Part shown: in pieces, positions 6,521 to 17,352 of the stretch
How positions within the stretch are numbered: the first letter of the stretch is position 1
How the letters are laid out: each line of letters starts with the position of its first letter
Origin: Desulfitobacterium chlororespirans DSM 11544
GTDB taxonomy: Bacteria; Bacillota; Desulfitobacteriia; Desulfitobacteriales; Desulfitobacteriaceae
NCBI RefSeq assembly: GCF_900143285.1
Contig: NZ_FRDN01000016.1
Span: forward strand, 62,001 to 126,000
Length of the DNA: 64,000 nucleotides
Direction of reading: 5' to 3'
The notes under the pieces: model-generated
The model's database searches: none
What the model was told of the DNA's origin: nothing
The model's input: the letters and a program-made list of their open reading frames with translations, nothing else
Made by a program: the position numbers and the translations under genes

Positions 6521-9010
6521 GTGCAAGAGAAGTATCTTTTTTCAGAGATTGAACCTAAATGGCAAAAGAAATGGGTGGACAGAAAAGATTATCAAGCCGA
6601 AGAGCATTCTGATAAACCCAAATTCTATGCTTTAGCGATGTTTCCTTACCCTTCCGGCAATCTGCATATGGGACATGTCCGGAATTATTCTATAGTGGAT
6701 GTCATCGCCCGCTTTAAGCGGATGAGGGGTTACAATGTTCTGCATCCTATCGGTTGGGATTCCTTTGGGTTGCCGGCAGAAAATGCGGCCATTAAGAATC
6801 AAACGCCGCCGTCTGAGTGGACTTGGAAAAATATCGCCAATATGAAAAGGCAGCTTCAAGAAATGGGAATCTCCTATGACTGGGATCGGGAGGTTACGAC
6901 CTGTCATCCTGACTATTACAAGTTCACGCAATGGGTCTTTTTAGAGTTTTACAAACATGGCTTGGTGTATAAGAAAAAAGCTGGCGTCAACTGGTGTCCT
7001 TCCTGTGCCACTGTTCTTGCCAACGAGCAGGTGGTGGATGGAGCCTGTGAACGCTGTGACACTGCCGTGACCAAAAAAGATCTGGAGCAGTGGTTCTTTA
7101 AGATTACGGACTATGCTCAAGTGCTTTTGGACGATCTGGAAAAGCTCCCCGGCTGGCCTGATAAAGTGAAGACCATGCAAAAAAACTGGATCGGCCGTTC
7201 TGAAGGAGCCGAAGTGGAATTCGACCTGGAGAACCACGAGGATAAAATTCGGGTCTATACCACCCGGGTGGATACGATTTTCGGCGTAAGTTATGTGGTG
7301 CTGGCGCCGGAGCATCCTTTGGTGCAAAAGCTGATTGCCGGTACGGAATACGAAAACGACGTGCAAGTCTTTATCGAACGGATGAAGGGGCTGAATGAAA
7401 TCGCCCGGACCTCCACCGAAACCGAAAAAGAAGGCCTGTTTACCGGAGCCTACTGCATTAACCCCTATAGCGGGGAAAAAGTACCCATCTGGATCGCTAA
7501 CTATGTTCTTTTTGAATACGGAACGGGAGCGGTTATGGGTGTACCGGCCCATGATGAAAGGGACTTTGAGTTCGCCGGGAAGTATAAGCTTCCCATTAAG
7601 ACGGTTATTCTTCCTGAGGGAACTCCTGTGGAGGAAAAGGATGCTCCTCTTCAAGCAGCTTTTGTTGAAGAAGGAATTATGGTGAATTCCGGCGAGTATG
7701 ATGCTCTCAAGAATATGGAAGCCTGGGAGAAGATGTGTGATAAAGCTGAGCAGGATGGCTTTGGAGAACGGAAAGTCAATTTCCGCCTCCGTGACTGGCT
7801 TATTTCCCGTCAGCGTTACTGGGGAGCTCCTATTCCCATGATTTATTGCGATCATTGCGGAATTGTTCCCGTACCTCAGGACCAACTCCCTGTCATGCTC
7901 CCGGATGATGTAGTCTTTAAAGCGGGGGAAAATCCATTAACCACCTCGGAAAGCTTTAAACAAACCACCTGTCCCACCTGTGGCGGTAAGGCCCGTCGTG
8001 AAACAGACACTATGGACACCTTTATGTGCTCCTCCTGGTATTTCCTCCGCTATACTGATCCTCACAATGCTCAGCTCCCCTTCGCCAAAGAAGCTGCGGA
8101 TCACTGGATGAATGTGGATCAATATGTAGGCGGAGTAGAGCATGCTATTCTCCATTTGCTGTACTCGCGTTTCTTTACTAAGGCCCTGCGGGATTTTGGC
8201 TATCTTAAAGTCGATGAGCCCTTTGCTAACCTGCTTACTCAGGGGATGGTTTGCCTGGGCGGGGCTAAAATGTCCAAATCCAAGGGTAATGTGGTAAGTC
8301 CTGAAGAAATTATTTCTAAATATGGTGCCGATACGGCCCGCCTCTTCATCCTCTTCGCAGCTCCGCCGGAGCGGGATTTGGAATGGAGCGACCAAGGGGT
8401 GGAAGGGTGCTACCGCTTCCTCAACCGGGTGTGGCGTCTGGCGGCTCAATACGAAGAAGTCCTAAAAGAAAAGGCCTCAGAGACGGGAGCCAATGATTTT
8501 GGAGAGCTGGACAAAGCTGCCAAGGACATGCGCCGTCAAACCCACCAAACCATTCAAAGAGTTACTTCGGATGTGGGAGCACGCTTCAACTTCAACACAG
8601 CCGTCAGTGCCATTATGGAACTGGTCAATGCCCTTTATCTGTACAAAGAACAGCCCCAGGTGAATTTGGCGGTGGCCCGGGAAGCCTTGGAGAGCATTCT
8701 CATCCTGCTGGCGCCCTTTGCACCCCATATTACGGAAGAAATCTGGAGTGAATTGGGCCATGAGGACAGCATCCATAGCCGGGAGTGGCCGCAAATGGAT
8801 GAAGAGGCTCTGGTCCAGGAAGAGGTCACTGTGGTCCTGCAGATCAATGGGAAGGTTAAGGATCGGATTCAGGTTCCGGCCCAGATTTCCGCGGCGGAAT
8901 TGGAAGCACAGGTCCGGCAGCTGCCCAGGCTTGGGGAATGGACTCAAGGCAAACAGATCCTTAAGATCGTAACGGTGCCGGGTAAGCTGGTCAATGTCGT
9001 TGTGAAGTAG
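6521..9010 (+). CDS. leuS: Leucyl-tRNA synthetase
   Basis: An 829-residue class I aminoacyl-tRNA synthetase that charges tRNA-Leu. The HIGH motif appears as [11 protein letters not shown] (about 42-52) and the KMSKS motif as KMSKS at 583-587. The CP1 editing domain carries the TTRVDTIFG and [15 protein letters not shown] motifs. A zinc-type region (CDHCG and CPTCGG) is present. The C-terminal domain is complete. The start is GTG 6521 after AAGGGGG. Expression is governed by the T-box leader upstream; a terminator follows at 9083-9133. Confidence 0.99.
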   Translation: MQEKYLFSEIEPKWQKKWVDRKDYQAEEHSDKPKFYALAMFPYPSGNLHMGHVRNYSIVDVIARFKRMRGYNVLHPIGWDSFGLPAENAAIKNQTPPSEWTWKNIANMKRQLQEMGISYDWDREVTTCHPDYYKFTQWVFLEFYKHGLVYKKKAGVNWCPSCATVLANEQVVDGACERCDTAVTKKDLEQWFFKITDYAQVLLDDLEKLPGWPDKVKTMQKNWIGRSEGAEVEFDLENHEDKIRVYTTRVDTIFGVSYVVLAPEHPLVQKLIAGTEYENDVQVFIERMKGLNEIARTSTETEKEGLFTGAYCINPYSGEKVPIWIANYVLFEYGTGAVMGVPAHDERDFEFAGKYKLPIKTVILPEGTPVEEKDAPLQAAFVEEGIMVNSGEYDALKNMEAWEKMCDKAEQDGFGERKVNFRLRDWLISRQRYWGAPIPMIYCDHCGIVPVPQDQLPVMLPDDVVFKAGENPLTTSESFKQTTCPTCGGKARRETDTMDTFMCSSWYFLRYTDPHNAQLPFAKEAADHWMNVDQYVGGVEHAILHLLYSRFFTKALRDFGYLKVDEPFANLLTQGMVCLGGAKMSKSKGNVVSPEEIISKYGADTARLFILFAAPPERDLEWSDQGVEGCYRFLNRVWRLAAQYEEVLKEKASETGANDFGELDKAAKDMRRQTHQTIQRVTSDVGARFNFNTAVSAIMELVNALYLYKEQPQVNLAVAREALESILILLAPFAPHITEEIWSELGHEDSIHSREWPQMDEEALVQEEVTVVLQINGKVKDRIQVPAQISAAELEAQVRQLPRLGEWTQGKQILKIVTVPGKLVNVVVK

Positions 9011-9082
9011 GTTAGCCTCCAGGAAGGTCTTAAAGCGAGAACCTTGGGCTATCTCTCCGGTTTAAGTGACATGGATGTAGGA

Positions 9083-9133
9083 TAAAGCTGTTGCAAAATG
9101 AACGGTGACGTTTGTTGAGCAACAGCTTTTTTT
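9083..9133 (+). terminator. Rho-independent terminator after leuS
   Basis: AAAGCTGTTGC (from 9084) pairs with GCAACAGCTTT, followed by TTTT. The loop is about 23 nt. It closes the leuS unit before the corrinoid cluster. Confidence 0.85.
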
Positions 9134-10244
<1,111 letters not shown>

Positions 10245-10303
10245 AACTATTTTCTTGACTTAACTTAATTTGATGTAAAAATTTCAAAAAAGGGGTGGGT
10301 CAA

Positions 10304-11734
10304 TTGTTACCTAAGTACAATATCCTGACCGAGGACCAAGTTCAAAAAATTCACGAAAACACCATGAAGATCCTTGAAGAAATCGGTATTGAGTTTGAGT
10401 ACGAACCGGCTTTAGAGGTTTTTCGCCGGGAGGGGCAAAAGGTCGAAGGAAAGAGAGTCTATTTGACCCGTGAATTTGTGGAGTCCAAACTCAAATCTGC
10501 ACCAGCAGAGTTTACCCTTCATGCCCGCAACCCCGAAAACAATGTAGTGATCGGCGGCGATAATATTGTCTTTATGCCTGGTTATGGAGCCCCCTTCATT
10601 TACGAATTGGATGGCAGCCGGCGTAAAACCACCTTGCAGGATTACGAGAACTTCGCCAAACTAGCCGGAGCCAGCAAAAATATGCATCTTTCCGGCGGCA
10701 CCATGGCAGAACCTCAGGACATTCCTGATGGCGTTCGTCATTTACAGATGCTTTACAGTTCGATTAAAAACTCGGATAAGTGCTTTATGGGAAGTGCCGA
10801 AGGAAAAGAAAGGGCGGAAGATTCCGTTGAAATAGCTGCTATCCTCTTCGGCGGCAAAGATGTGATTAAAGAAAAACCGGTCTTGGTTTCCTTGATTAAC
10901 TCCTTAACACCTCTGAAATATGACGAAAGAATGCTGGGAGCCTTGATGGCTTATGCGGAAGCAGGTCAGGCTGTGATCATAGCTTCTCTGGTTATGGCCG
11001 GATCTACCGGGCCTGCAGCTTTGGCAGGCACCTTGTCCTTGCAGAATGCCGAGGTTTTAGCCGGAATCTCTTTAGCACAAAGCATTAACCCGGGAACCCC
11101 TGTTATTTATGGTTCTACTTCCGCTTTAAGCGATATGCGCAGCGGCAGTCTTGCCATCGGCAGTCCCGAATGCGCTCTCTTTATCTCAGCAAGTGCTCAG
11201 TTGGCCCGTTTTTATGGAGTACCCAGCCGTTCCGGCGGCGGGCTGAACGACTCTAAGACCGTGGATGCCCAAGCCGGTTACGAGTCCATGATGACGCTGA
11301 TGGCAGCTAATCTGACCGGTGTTAACTTTGTTCTCCATACAGCAGGAATTCTCCAATATTTCATGGCGATGTCTTATGAGAAATTCATCATGGATGATGA
11401 AATTGCCGGTATGCTTCTCCACTATATGAAGGGCTATACCTTTGACGAAGACGGCATGGCTTTTGACGTGATAGAGAAAGTAGGGCCCGGGGGGCATTTC
11501 CTGACCCAGAAGCATACGCGCAAAAACCATAAGCGGGAGTTCTATACCCCCACCCTCAGTGATCGAAGCGCCTATGATACCTGGGCAAAAGACAAGTTGG
11601 AAGCGAAGCAGCGCGCTCATACCCGCTGGCAGCAGATTCTGGCCGATTATGTGCCTCCTGCCTTGGATCCAGAGGTAGATGCAAAACTTCAGGCCTTCAT
11701 TGCCCAGCGGGGTAAGGAAGTTGGAGAAGAATAA
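10304..11734 (+). CDS. mtgB: MttB-family methyltransferase without pyrrolysine (glycine betaine type, MtgB-like)
   Basis: A 476-residue member of the trimethylamine methyltransferase superfamily. True MttB carries a pyrrolysine coded by an in-frame amber codon; here the frame runs without a stop, as in the MtgB branch that demethylates glycine betaine to dimethylglycine. Recognisable segments are the LEEIGIEFEYEPALEVFR N-terminal helix region, GYGAPFIYELDG, SLINSLTPLKYDERML and PSRSGGGLNDSKTVDAQ. I favour TTG 10304 because AGGGGTGG (10291-10298) sits 5 bases upstream; GTG 10295 abuts that site. Partners are the MtrH-type protein upstream and the corrinoid protein downstream. The substrate is inferred from similarity and from the linked BCCT transporters; other betaines such as proline betaine or carnitine are possible. 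Confidence 0.88.
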   Translation: MLPKYNILTEDQVQKIHENTMKILEEIGIEFEYEPALEVFRREGQKVEGKRVYLTREFVESKLKSAPAEFTLHARNPENNVVIGGDNIVFMPGYGAPFIYELDGSRRKTTLQDYENFAKLAGASKNMHLSGGTMAEPQDIPDGVRHLQMLYSSIKNSDKCFMGSAEGKERAEDSVEIAAILFGGKDVIKEKPVLVSLINSLTPLKYDERMLGALMAYAEAGQAVIIASLVMAGSTGPAALAGTLSLQNAEVLAGISLAQSINPGTPVIYGSTSALSDMRSGSLAIGSPECALFISASAQLARFYGVPSRSGGGLNDSKTVDAQAGYESMMTLMAANLTGVNFVLHTAGILQYFMAMSYEKFIMDDEIAGMLLHYMKGYTFDEDGMAFDVIEKVGPGGHFLTQKHTRKNHKREFYTPTLSDRSAYDTWAKDKLEAKQRAHTRWQQILADYVPPALDPEVDAKLQAFIAQRGKEVGEE

Positions 11735-11772
11735 CAAGTACGTAATAATGAAAAATGACAGGAGGAATTATC

Positions 11773-12417
11773 GTGAGTTTATTGGATGAACTGAGACAAG
11801 CGATTATTGACGGAGATGAAGATATCGTAGCAGAACTTTCCCAAAAGGCTGTCGATGAAGATCTTGATTTGGTGGATACAGTTCAGTCGGGTCTGGTCAA
11901 GGGAATTGAGGTTGTGGGCACAGCATGGAAAGAAGGGGAGATGTTCTTACCGGATGTCATGATGTCGGCTGAAGCGATGAAAGTTGGTTTAGCTATCCTG
12001 GAGCCGGAAATTGCTAAGAAAGGAATGAGTGAAGGGGAATCCAAGGGTAAAATCGTCCTGGGCACTGTGGAAGGAGATATCCACGATATCGGTAAAAATA
12101 TAACGGGCGCTATGTTTACAGCGGCAGGATATAAAGTAATTGACCTTGGTACAGACATCAAAGCGGAAGGCTTTGTGGCTAAGGCTCAGGAAGTAGGAGC
12201 AGATATCATCGGAGCCAGCGCCTTGCTGACCACTACCATGATCAAGCAAAAAGAACTGATCGAATATCTGAAAGAGAAGAATTTAAGAGACAGCTATAAA
12301 GTGTTGGTAGGCGGCGGCCCCACCAGCCAGGTATGGGCTGATGAGATCGGTGCGGATGGATGGGCGGAAACTGCGGACGATGCTGTTGAGCTTGCCAATA
12401 AGATTTTAGCCAAATAG
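11773..12417 (+). CDS. mtgC: Corrinoid protein (MtgC-like)
   Basis: A 214-residue cobalamin-binding protein that carries the methyl group between the two methyltransferases. An N-terminal helical cap domain (residues 1-85) is followed by the Rossmann-like B12 domain. The axial ligand is H104 in GDIHDIGKN, with the GASALLTTT and VGGGPTS segments that hold the nucleotide tail. GTG 11773 has GGAGG 8 bases upstream and is preferred to the start at 11755. Oxidised Co(II) would need reactivation, for which the RACo-type protein at 14815 is the obvious candidate. Confidence 0.93.
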   Translation: MSLLDELRQAIIDGDEDIVAELSQKAVDEDLDLVDTVQSGLVKGIEVVGTAWKEGEMFLPDVMMSAEAMKVGLAILEPEIAKKGMSEGESKGKIVLGTVEGDIHDIGKNITGAMFTAAGYKVIDLGTDIKAEGFVAKAQEVGADIIGASALLTTTMIKQKELIEYLKEKNLRDSYKVLVGGGPTSQVWADEIGADGWAETADDAVELANKILAK

Positions 12418-12467
12418 AGAGGGCATGGGTCAATACTCGTTGCTTCGCTATCCGTTAGGACAATGTA

Positions 12468-12500
12468 ATCAGCGGCGTTGGTTACACCTCTGCCGCTGAT
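12468..12500 (+). terminator. Hairpin between mtgC-like gene and BCCT gene
   Basis: ATCAGCGGC (12468-12476) pairs perfectly with GCCGCTGAT (12492-12500), followed by TTCTCTC. It may reduce read-through into the transporter gene or stabilise the upstream mRNA. Confidence 0.5.
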
Positions 12501-12554
12501 TTCTCTCAATAGCAAATTTTCGGATTATTGAAAAATTTGGAGAGGTGAGTGAAT

Positions 12555-14039
12555 ATGGGAGTTGAGAAGAAGCAAAACACCGTATTGTATATTTCTTCAG
12601 CCATTGCCCTGTTGTTTGTTCTGTGGGGAGTATTTTTACCTGAAAACATGGCCAATGTAGTCAATAAAGTATTTGCCTTATTAACCACGAATTTCGGCTG
12701 GCTTTACCTTTTAGCTGTTGCAATTTTTATTATCTTTGTTTTTGGTATAGCTATCAGCCGTTACGGGAAAATCAAGCTGGGTGCTGATGATGACAAACCG
12801 GAATTCAGCAATTTCCAATGGTTTGCCATGCTCTTTGGCGGGGGTATGGGCATTGGTTTGGTCTTTTGGTCTGTTGCGGAACCCATTATGCATTTTAACA
12901 GTCCGCCTTTCGGAGAGCCTGGAACCGTGGAAGCTATGCAAACTTCCATGCGGGTCGTTTTCTTTCACTGGGGCATTCATGCCTGGGTTAATTTTGCCAT
13001 CGCCGGTTTGGCTCTGGCCTACTTCCAATTCCGCAAAGGGCTGCCCTTCCTGATTAGCTCGGCTTTCTATCCGCTCATTGGCGATCGGATTTATGGACCG
13101 ATTGGTAAAGCTATCGATATTCTGGCAGTATTCGCTACTATTTTTGGTATTGCCACCAGTTTGGGCTTGGGTTCCAGCCAGATAGCCACAGGAATACAGT
13201 ACATCTGGGGAATTCCGGCAAGCCCTCTGACCATTTCCCTTGTCATTGCCGTGATTACAGTTGTTTTTACTTTGGCCACAGTTTCCGGCCTGCATAAAGC
13301 GATGCAGTCCATAGCTAATGTAAAAGTTTGGTTATCTGTCGCTTTTATGGTGTTTATCTTCTACTTTGGCGGTAAAGTCTTTATCCTCAATACCTTTACC
13401 CAAGGTTTGGGGGATTACTTGCAGAACTTTATCGGTCAAACCTTCTGGATGGGCAATATGGATTGGCTGGGCGGCTGGACAATCTTCTACTGGGCTTGGT
13501 GGATCGCCTGGGCTCCGTTTGTCGGTCAGTTTGTAGCACGGGTATCGAAAGGGCGGACTATTCGGGAGTTTGTCTTTGCCGTAACCTTGCTGCCGGTTGG
13601 GTTTTCCCTGATTTGGCTGGGTATCTACGGCGGTGCAGCCTTTAATCTGGACCAGATTTCCGGAGGATTAATTCAAGCCGCTGTAAACTCCGACTACACT
13701 ACTGCGTTGTTTGCCTTGCTGCAACAGATGCCTCTCTATGCCATAACCGGACCTTTAGCCATCCTGTTGATCATGACTTGCTTTGTGGGCGCAGCCGACT
13801 CAGCTACCTACGTTCTGGCCATGCTGACCTCCAATGGGGACATGGACCCCAGTAAGAAACTGCGCAGTTTTTGGGGAATTGTTCAAGGTGCTATGACGAT
13901 TGTGCTCATTCTTGTGGGTGGTACGGCGGCCTTAAAAGCGCTTCAGACCGCTTCGATTGCCTCGGCCTTTCCTTTTATGCTCATCATGCTGGTTATGTGT
14001 TATAGTATTCTTAAAGCTCTCAGGAGCGATCATCCTTAG
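12555..14039 (+). CDS. BCCT-family betaine/carnitine/choline transporter
   Basis: A 494-residue membrane protein with about 12 hydrophobic segments. The BCCT hallmarks are FGGGMGIGLVFWSVAEP (about 94-111) and FYWAWWIAWAPFVGQF (about 310-326) followed by SKGRTIREF. It has no long C-terminal osmosensor tail (it ends KALRSDHP), so it is more likely a nutrient carrier than an osmoregulated one. ATG 12555 follows GGAGAGG; a GTG at 12549 is too close to that site. It is placed in the methyltransferase cluster and probably supplies its substrate. Confidence 0.93.
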   Translation: MGVEKKQNTVLYISSAIALLFVLWGVFLPENMANVVNKVFALLTTNFGWLYLLAVAIFIIFVFGIAISRYGKIKLGADDDKPEFSNFQWFAMLFGGGMGIGLVFWSVAEPIMHFNSPPFGEPGTVEAMQTSMRVVFFHWGIHAWVNFAIAGLALAYFQFRKGLPFLISSAFYPLIGDRIYGPIGKAIDILAVFATIFGIATSLGLGSSQIATGIQYIWGIPASPLTISLVIAVITVVFTLATVSGLHKAMQSIANVKVWLSVAFMVFIFYFGGKVFILNTFTQGLGDYLQNFIGQTFWMGNMDWLGGWTIFYWAWWIAWAPFVGQFVARVSKGRTIREFVFAVTLLPVGFSLIWLGIYGGAAFNLDQISGGLIQAAVNSDYTTALFALLQQMPLYAITGPLAILLIMTCFVGAADSATYVLAMLTSNGDMDPSKKLRSFWGIVQGAMTIVLILVGGTAALKALQTASIASAFPFMLIMLVMCYSILKALRSDHP

Positions 14040-14068
14040 TGCTCCAAAGTAATAGAGCTTAAACCACA

Positions 14069-14105
14069 GGTAAAACACTCAGATTTTGTATCTGGGTGTT
14101 TTACC
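14069..14105 (+). terminator. Strong hairpin upstream of the DUF1638 gene
   Basis: GGTAAAACACTCAGAT (14069-14084) pairs with ATCTGGGTGTTTTACC (14090-14105) around TTTGT, with one G-U pair. The ribosome site of the next gene (AGGAG, 14111) is just outside the stem. It is likely a terminator or processing site after the transporter. Confidence 0.65.
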
Positions 14106-14122
14106 TCATCAGGAGAATTACT

Positions 14123-14791
14123 ATGAAAATTAAACTGATCGGTTGCCATTCCACCATGAATGAGATCAAAGCCCTAAAGAACGATGAGTTGATGGCGTGC
14201 GAATTTCTTGACTTTAATTATCATGCCCAACCGGCGGAACTCCATAAAAAAATCCAGGAGCTCATTGATGCCAGCCAGGATTATGATCTTATTGTCCTGA
14301 CTTATGGCCGTTGCTCCAATACCTTGGTGGACTTAGTTTCGCCAGCCGTTCCGATGCTGATACCGGCTACTCATGATTGCATCGGTCTTTTGATGGGTTC
14401 CAATGTTCGTTATCTGGAGCTTTTCGGCAAGAACACCAGAACCTATTTCTTCAGCCAGGGATGGCTGGACTATGGCCGTACTCCCTATGACGAGTACCTG
14501 GAATATGTGGAAAAGTATGGCGAGAAAAAGGCCGGGAAGATCATCCAAGCTCTTTACGGACACTACAACAAAGCCATGCTGATTAAATCGGTGGGTATGG
14601 AAATGCCGGAGTCCTATTACAGAAAGCTGCAAAAAATAGCTGATTTTTTCGGCTGGGAGATCGAAGAGATGGAAGGCGATGCCGGCCTGCTCAACGCCTT
14701 GGTTCGGGGTGAGAAGCTTGAGGACATTGTGTTCATTGAGCCAGGTCAGCCTGTGACTCTGAAGCATTTTGCCGAAAGTGATCCAACGTAA
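14123..14791 (+). CDS. DUF1638 protein of methyltransferase clusters
   Basis: A 222-residue cytoplasmic protein of the DUF1638 family, often found beside MttB-type methyltransferases and corrinoid proteins. Function is not established. The sequence begins with MKIKLIGCHSTMNEI, has an YDLIVLTYGRCSN segment and several conserved cysteines and histidines (GCHS, YGRCSN, ATHDC) that could bind metal or a cofactor. ATG 14123 has AGGAG upstream; the start at 14096 lies inside the hairpin. It is followed by the RACo gene with a 23-nt gap, so the two are probably co-transcribed. Confidence 0.8.
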   Translation: MKIKLIGCHSTMNEIKALKNDELMACEFLDFNYHAQPAELHKKIQELIDASQDYDLIVLTYGRCSNTLVDLVSPAVPMLIPATHDCIGLLMGSNVRYLELFGKNTRTYFFSQGWLDYGRTPYDEYLEYVEKYGEKKAGKIIQALYGHYNKAMLIKSVGMEMPESYYRKLQKIADFFGWEIEEMEGDAGLLNALVRGEKLEDIVFIEPGQPVTLKHFAESDPT

Positions 14792-14814
14792 ACACAAGCA
14801 GGGGAGGGAGAACG

Positions 14815-16650
14815 GTGATCATCAGAATAAAGCATTACGGAGAGGTAAAGATAGGGGACAGTAAGAATTTATTGCTTAATTTATTTGAAAACCGCATCGG
14901 GATCGATAATATTTGCAATGGCAAAGGAATCTGCGGCAAGTGCAAGGTCCGCTTTATTCAAGGGGTGCCTGCAGTAACTTCTGCCGATTTAAGATATTTA
15001 TCCGCCGAGGAGCTTGAGGAGGGCATCCGCCTTGCTTGCCAGGTCAAGCCTCAAAAAGGTATGGAAATCGATGTAAATCTGTCCAATTCATTTGATCGCA
15101 AGAACACAGTGCTGCGCAGGGATGCCCAAATTACTTTGGATTCCGGATTGAGCGGGATTTCTCTGACGATAGCGCAGCCGAGTCTGGAGGATGAACGTGG
15201 GGATTGGGATAGGATTGTTGATGAATATAGAAAGGTGATGCCGGAGCAGGGGTTAATTCTTCCCTCTCTGGGAGTTCTGGAGAGACTTTCCGGGACTCTG
15301 CGCAAACAAGACTATCAGGTAACTGTGGTCACTTGGCAGAATAGGGTGATTGATGTTCAATCGGGACATGGGACAGCTCTGCATGGGCTGGCTATCGACA
15401 TCGGTACCACCAGTGTCGCCGTGGCCCTGATCGACTTGAAGACAGGGGAAGTTCTGGGAAGTGTCTCTGCTGAAAATGGACAGACAGCCTTTGGTGGCGA
15501 TGTCATTTCCAGGATAGCCTATGCCGGGGAGGGGGTGGAGAACCGCCTTCAGCTCACCGAAGCAGTCCGCAGCACTATCAACACCCTGATCGATGAGCTG
15601 GTGCGTCAGCATAAGATTGACCGTAACTCCATCTATAAAATGACGATTGTTGCCAACACAACCATGAGTCATCTCTTTTTGGGGCTGGATGTATCCAATC
15701 TTGCTGTGTCACCTTATGTTTCTGTCTATAATCAGGCTCTCGAGTTTTCCGCCAAGGAGTTGGGTCTGGGGAGCAATCCGGAAGCTGTCGTTCAGATATT
15801 GCCTAACATTGGGAGCTTTGTGGGTGGGGATACGGTGGGAGCCCTCATGGGTGCGCCTGAGGTGCTGGCTCAGGGAAATCATCTTTTGCTCGACCTGGGC
15901 ACCAATTGCGAATTGGTTCTAAAAACCGAAAAAATGATGCTGGCTTGCTCTACCGCGGCAGGTCCAGCTTTTGAAGGAGCAGGCATTTTCCATGGCATGA
16001 GGGCAAAGCCCGGTGCTATTGAAGGGATACGAATCCACGAAGAGGGTGTGGAGCTCCGGGTCATCGGGGATGAGGAGGCCCTCGGAATTTGTGGTTCAGG
16101 CTTGATCGATGGTATCGCCCAAATGCGCCAAGCCGGTATCATTAATCGAAAAGGGGCTTTCGTTGATCCTGACCATAAGGATGGCAGCTTAGCGGATGAG
16201 TTAAAGTCGCGAATCCGCAAGAAAGAGGATTATTGGGAATTTGTGTTTGCTTTTGGCCGGCAACATAAAAAAGATATCTCTTTAGGTCAAAGAGATATCG
16301 AAGCCTTACAACTGGCTAAAGGTGCAGTATGTGCCGGGATTAAAACGTTGGTCAGCCTGGCCGGCATTTCGCTCCAGGATTTGGATTCCATCGTCATGGC
16401 GGGAACCTTCGCCACCTATCTTAAGAAAGAGTCCATCCTCAGCATTGGGCTGACTCCCCATACGGATCCTGAGAAGATTAAGATGGCAGGAAATGCAGCC
16501 CACCTGGGTGCAATTCGCGCCCTTCTCAATCAGGGGACCTTTGCCGAGGGGGCAGAGCTTGCCCGCCGGATTCAACATGTCGAACTGGGCGGGGACAAAA
16601 CCTTTACGAACTTTTTCATGAGAAGTATGTATTTGGAGCCAACTGACTAA
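14815..16650 (+). CDS. Corrinoid-activating ATPase/ferredoxin (RACo/RamA type)
   Basis: A 611-residue protein that restores Co(II) corrinoid to the active Co(I) state with ATP. The N-terminal 2Fe-2S ferredoxin domain has the pattern C34-x5-C40-x2-C43-x31-C75 (ICNGKGICGKCKV and RLACQV). A linker follows, then an ASKHA-type ATPase domain with AIDIGTTSVAVALID (about 192-206), FGGDVISRI, LLDLGTNCELVL and VMAGTFATY. This architecture is the bacterial RACo type (COG3894); methanogen RamA carries 4Fe-4S clusters instead. The start is GTG 14815 after GGGGAGGGAG. It should serve the corrinoid proteins at 11773 and possibly 17332. Confidence 0.93.
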   Translation: MIIRIKHYGEVKIGDSKNLLLNLFENRIGIDNICNGKGICGKCKVRFIQGVPAVTSADLRYLSAEELEEGIRLACQVKPQKGMEIDVNLSNSFDRKNTVLRRDAQITLDSGLSGISLTIAQPSLEDERGDWDRIVDEYRKVMPEQGLILPSLGVLERLSGTLRKQDYQVTVVTWQNRVIDVQSGHGTALHGLAIDIGTTSVAVALIDLKTGEVLGSVSAENGQTAFGGDVISRIAYAGEGVENRLQLTEAVRSTINTLIDELVRQHKIDRNSIYKMTIVANTTMSHLFLGLDVSNLAVSPYVSVYNQALEFSAKELGLGSNPEAVVQILPNIGSFVGGDTVGALMGAPEVLAQGNHLLLDLGTNCELVLKTEKMMLACSTAAGPAFEGAGIFHGMRAKPGAIEGIRIHEEGVELRVIGDEEALGICGSGLIDGIAQMRQAGIINRKGAFVDPDHKDGSLADELKSRIRKKEDYWEFVFAFGRQHKKDISLGQRDIEALQLAKGAVCAGIKTLVSLAGISLQDLDSIVMAGTFATYLKKESILSIGLTPHTDPEKIKMAGNAAHLGAIRALLNQGTFAEGAELARRIQHVELGGDKTFTNFFMRSMYLEPTD

Positions 16651-16693
16651 AGGGATAACCTTGTCTTTGGACCAAGCCAGGACTTCTTTAGTC
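16645..16693 (+). terminator. Inverted repeat between convergent genes
   Basis: GACTAAAG (16645-16652) and CTTTAGTC (16686-16693) form an 8-bp stem spanning the RACo stop and the end of the minus-strand corrinoid gene. A bidirectional terminator is likely; the loop of 33 nt makes it weak. Confidence 0.4.
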
Positions 16694-17332
16694 TTTGCGG
16701 AGGAAGAGTTTATCATAATTTTCTTTGAGATAATCCCTTATCTCGAAGGCATTTTCAAAATAATAGTCTGCAGCAATTTCACTGGCAAATTCTTCAGTAA
16801 CCGGTGCGCCGCCAACAAAGATCTTGACACTGGGACTTTGCTGCCGCACCTCCTCGATGATGCTCTTCATGATCCCCATCGTCGTGGTCAGCAGGGCAGA
16901 AATCATCAGGATCTCAGGCTTTTCCTTGCGGACAGCATCGGCAAACTTTTTGGGGGTGACATCAACCCCAAGATCAATGACCTTAATACGAAGGGACATG
17001 ACCATGGTTTTGACCAGAGTCTTGCCGATATCGTGCAAATCTCCGGCCACAGTCCCGACGATGACTTTGCCAGGCTTATTGGGGCTGCTGGAAATGAGAT
17101 GGGGCTCCAACAGACTGAGCCCGGCATGCATGGAACGGGTCGCCATGAGAACTTCGGGGATGATCACGTTGCGCTCACGAAACTTATCCGCGATCTCGTT
17201 CATACCGGCGATCAGGCCTTTTTCCAGGATGACCTGGGCCGGGTAGCCCATAGATAAAGCTTTATGAGTTAAATCATAAGTTATTTCAGCTTCTCCTTCT
17301 AAAATGGAATGCTTCAATTGATTAAGGATCAT
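16688..17332 (-). CDS. Second corrinoid-binding protein
   Basis: A 214-residue two-domain corrinoid protein. It has the helical cap (LILEKGL-type repeats, VLMATRSMHAGLSLL) and a B12 domain with axial ligand H100 in GTVAGDLHDIGKT and the SALLTTTMGI segment. It is similar to the MtgC-like protein but clearly diverged (SSPNKPGKV linker, C-terminal LKENYDKLFLRKD). No methyltransferase gene lies beside it in the window. It is transcribed with, and downstream of, the PocR-AraC regulator gene with a 20-nt gap. It may serve a methyltransferase coded elsewhere. Confidence 0.92.
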   Translation of the reverse strand: MILNQLKHSILEGEAEITYDLTHKALSMGYPAQVILEKGLIAGMNEIADKFRERNVIIPEVLMATRSMHAGLSLLEPHLISSSPNKPGKVIVGTVAGDLHDIGKTLVKTMVMSLRIKVIDLGVDVTPKKFADAVRKEKPEILMISALLTTTMGIMKSIIEEVRQQSPSVKIFVGGAPVTEEFASEIAADYYFENAFEIRDYLKENYDKLFLRKD

Positions 17333-17352
17333 TGTTTACTTCCTTTCATCGT

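Noticed and set aside
6941-7885. 314-codon minus-strand frame opposite leuS
   Set aside because: It lies wholly within leuS and has low-complexity, unlike-protein composition.
10304-11734. Pyrrolysine in the MttB homologue
   Set aside because: There is no in-frame TAG; the frame is continuous to 11734, so this is the non-pyrrolysine branch.
16661-17257. 198-codon plus-strand frame opposite the second corrinoid gene
   Set aside because: The minus-strand frame has a clear B12-binding motif; this one is its shadow.
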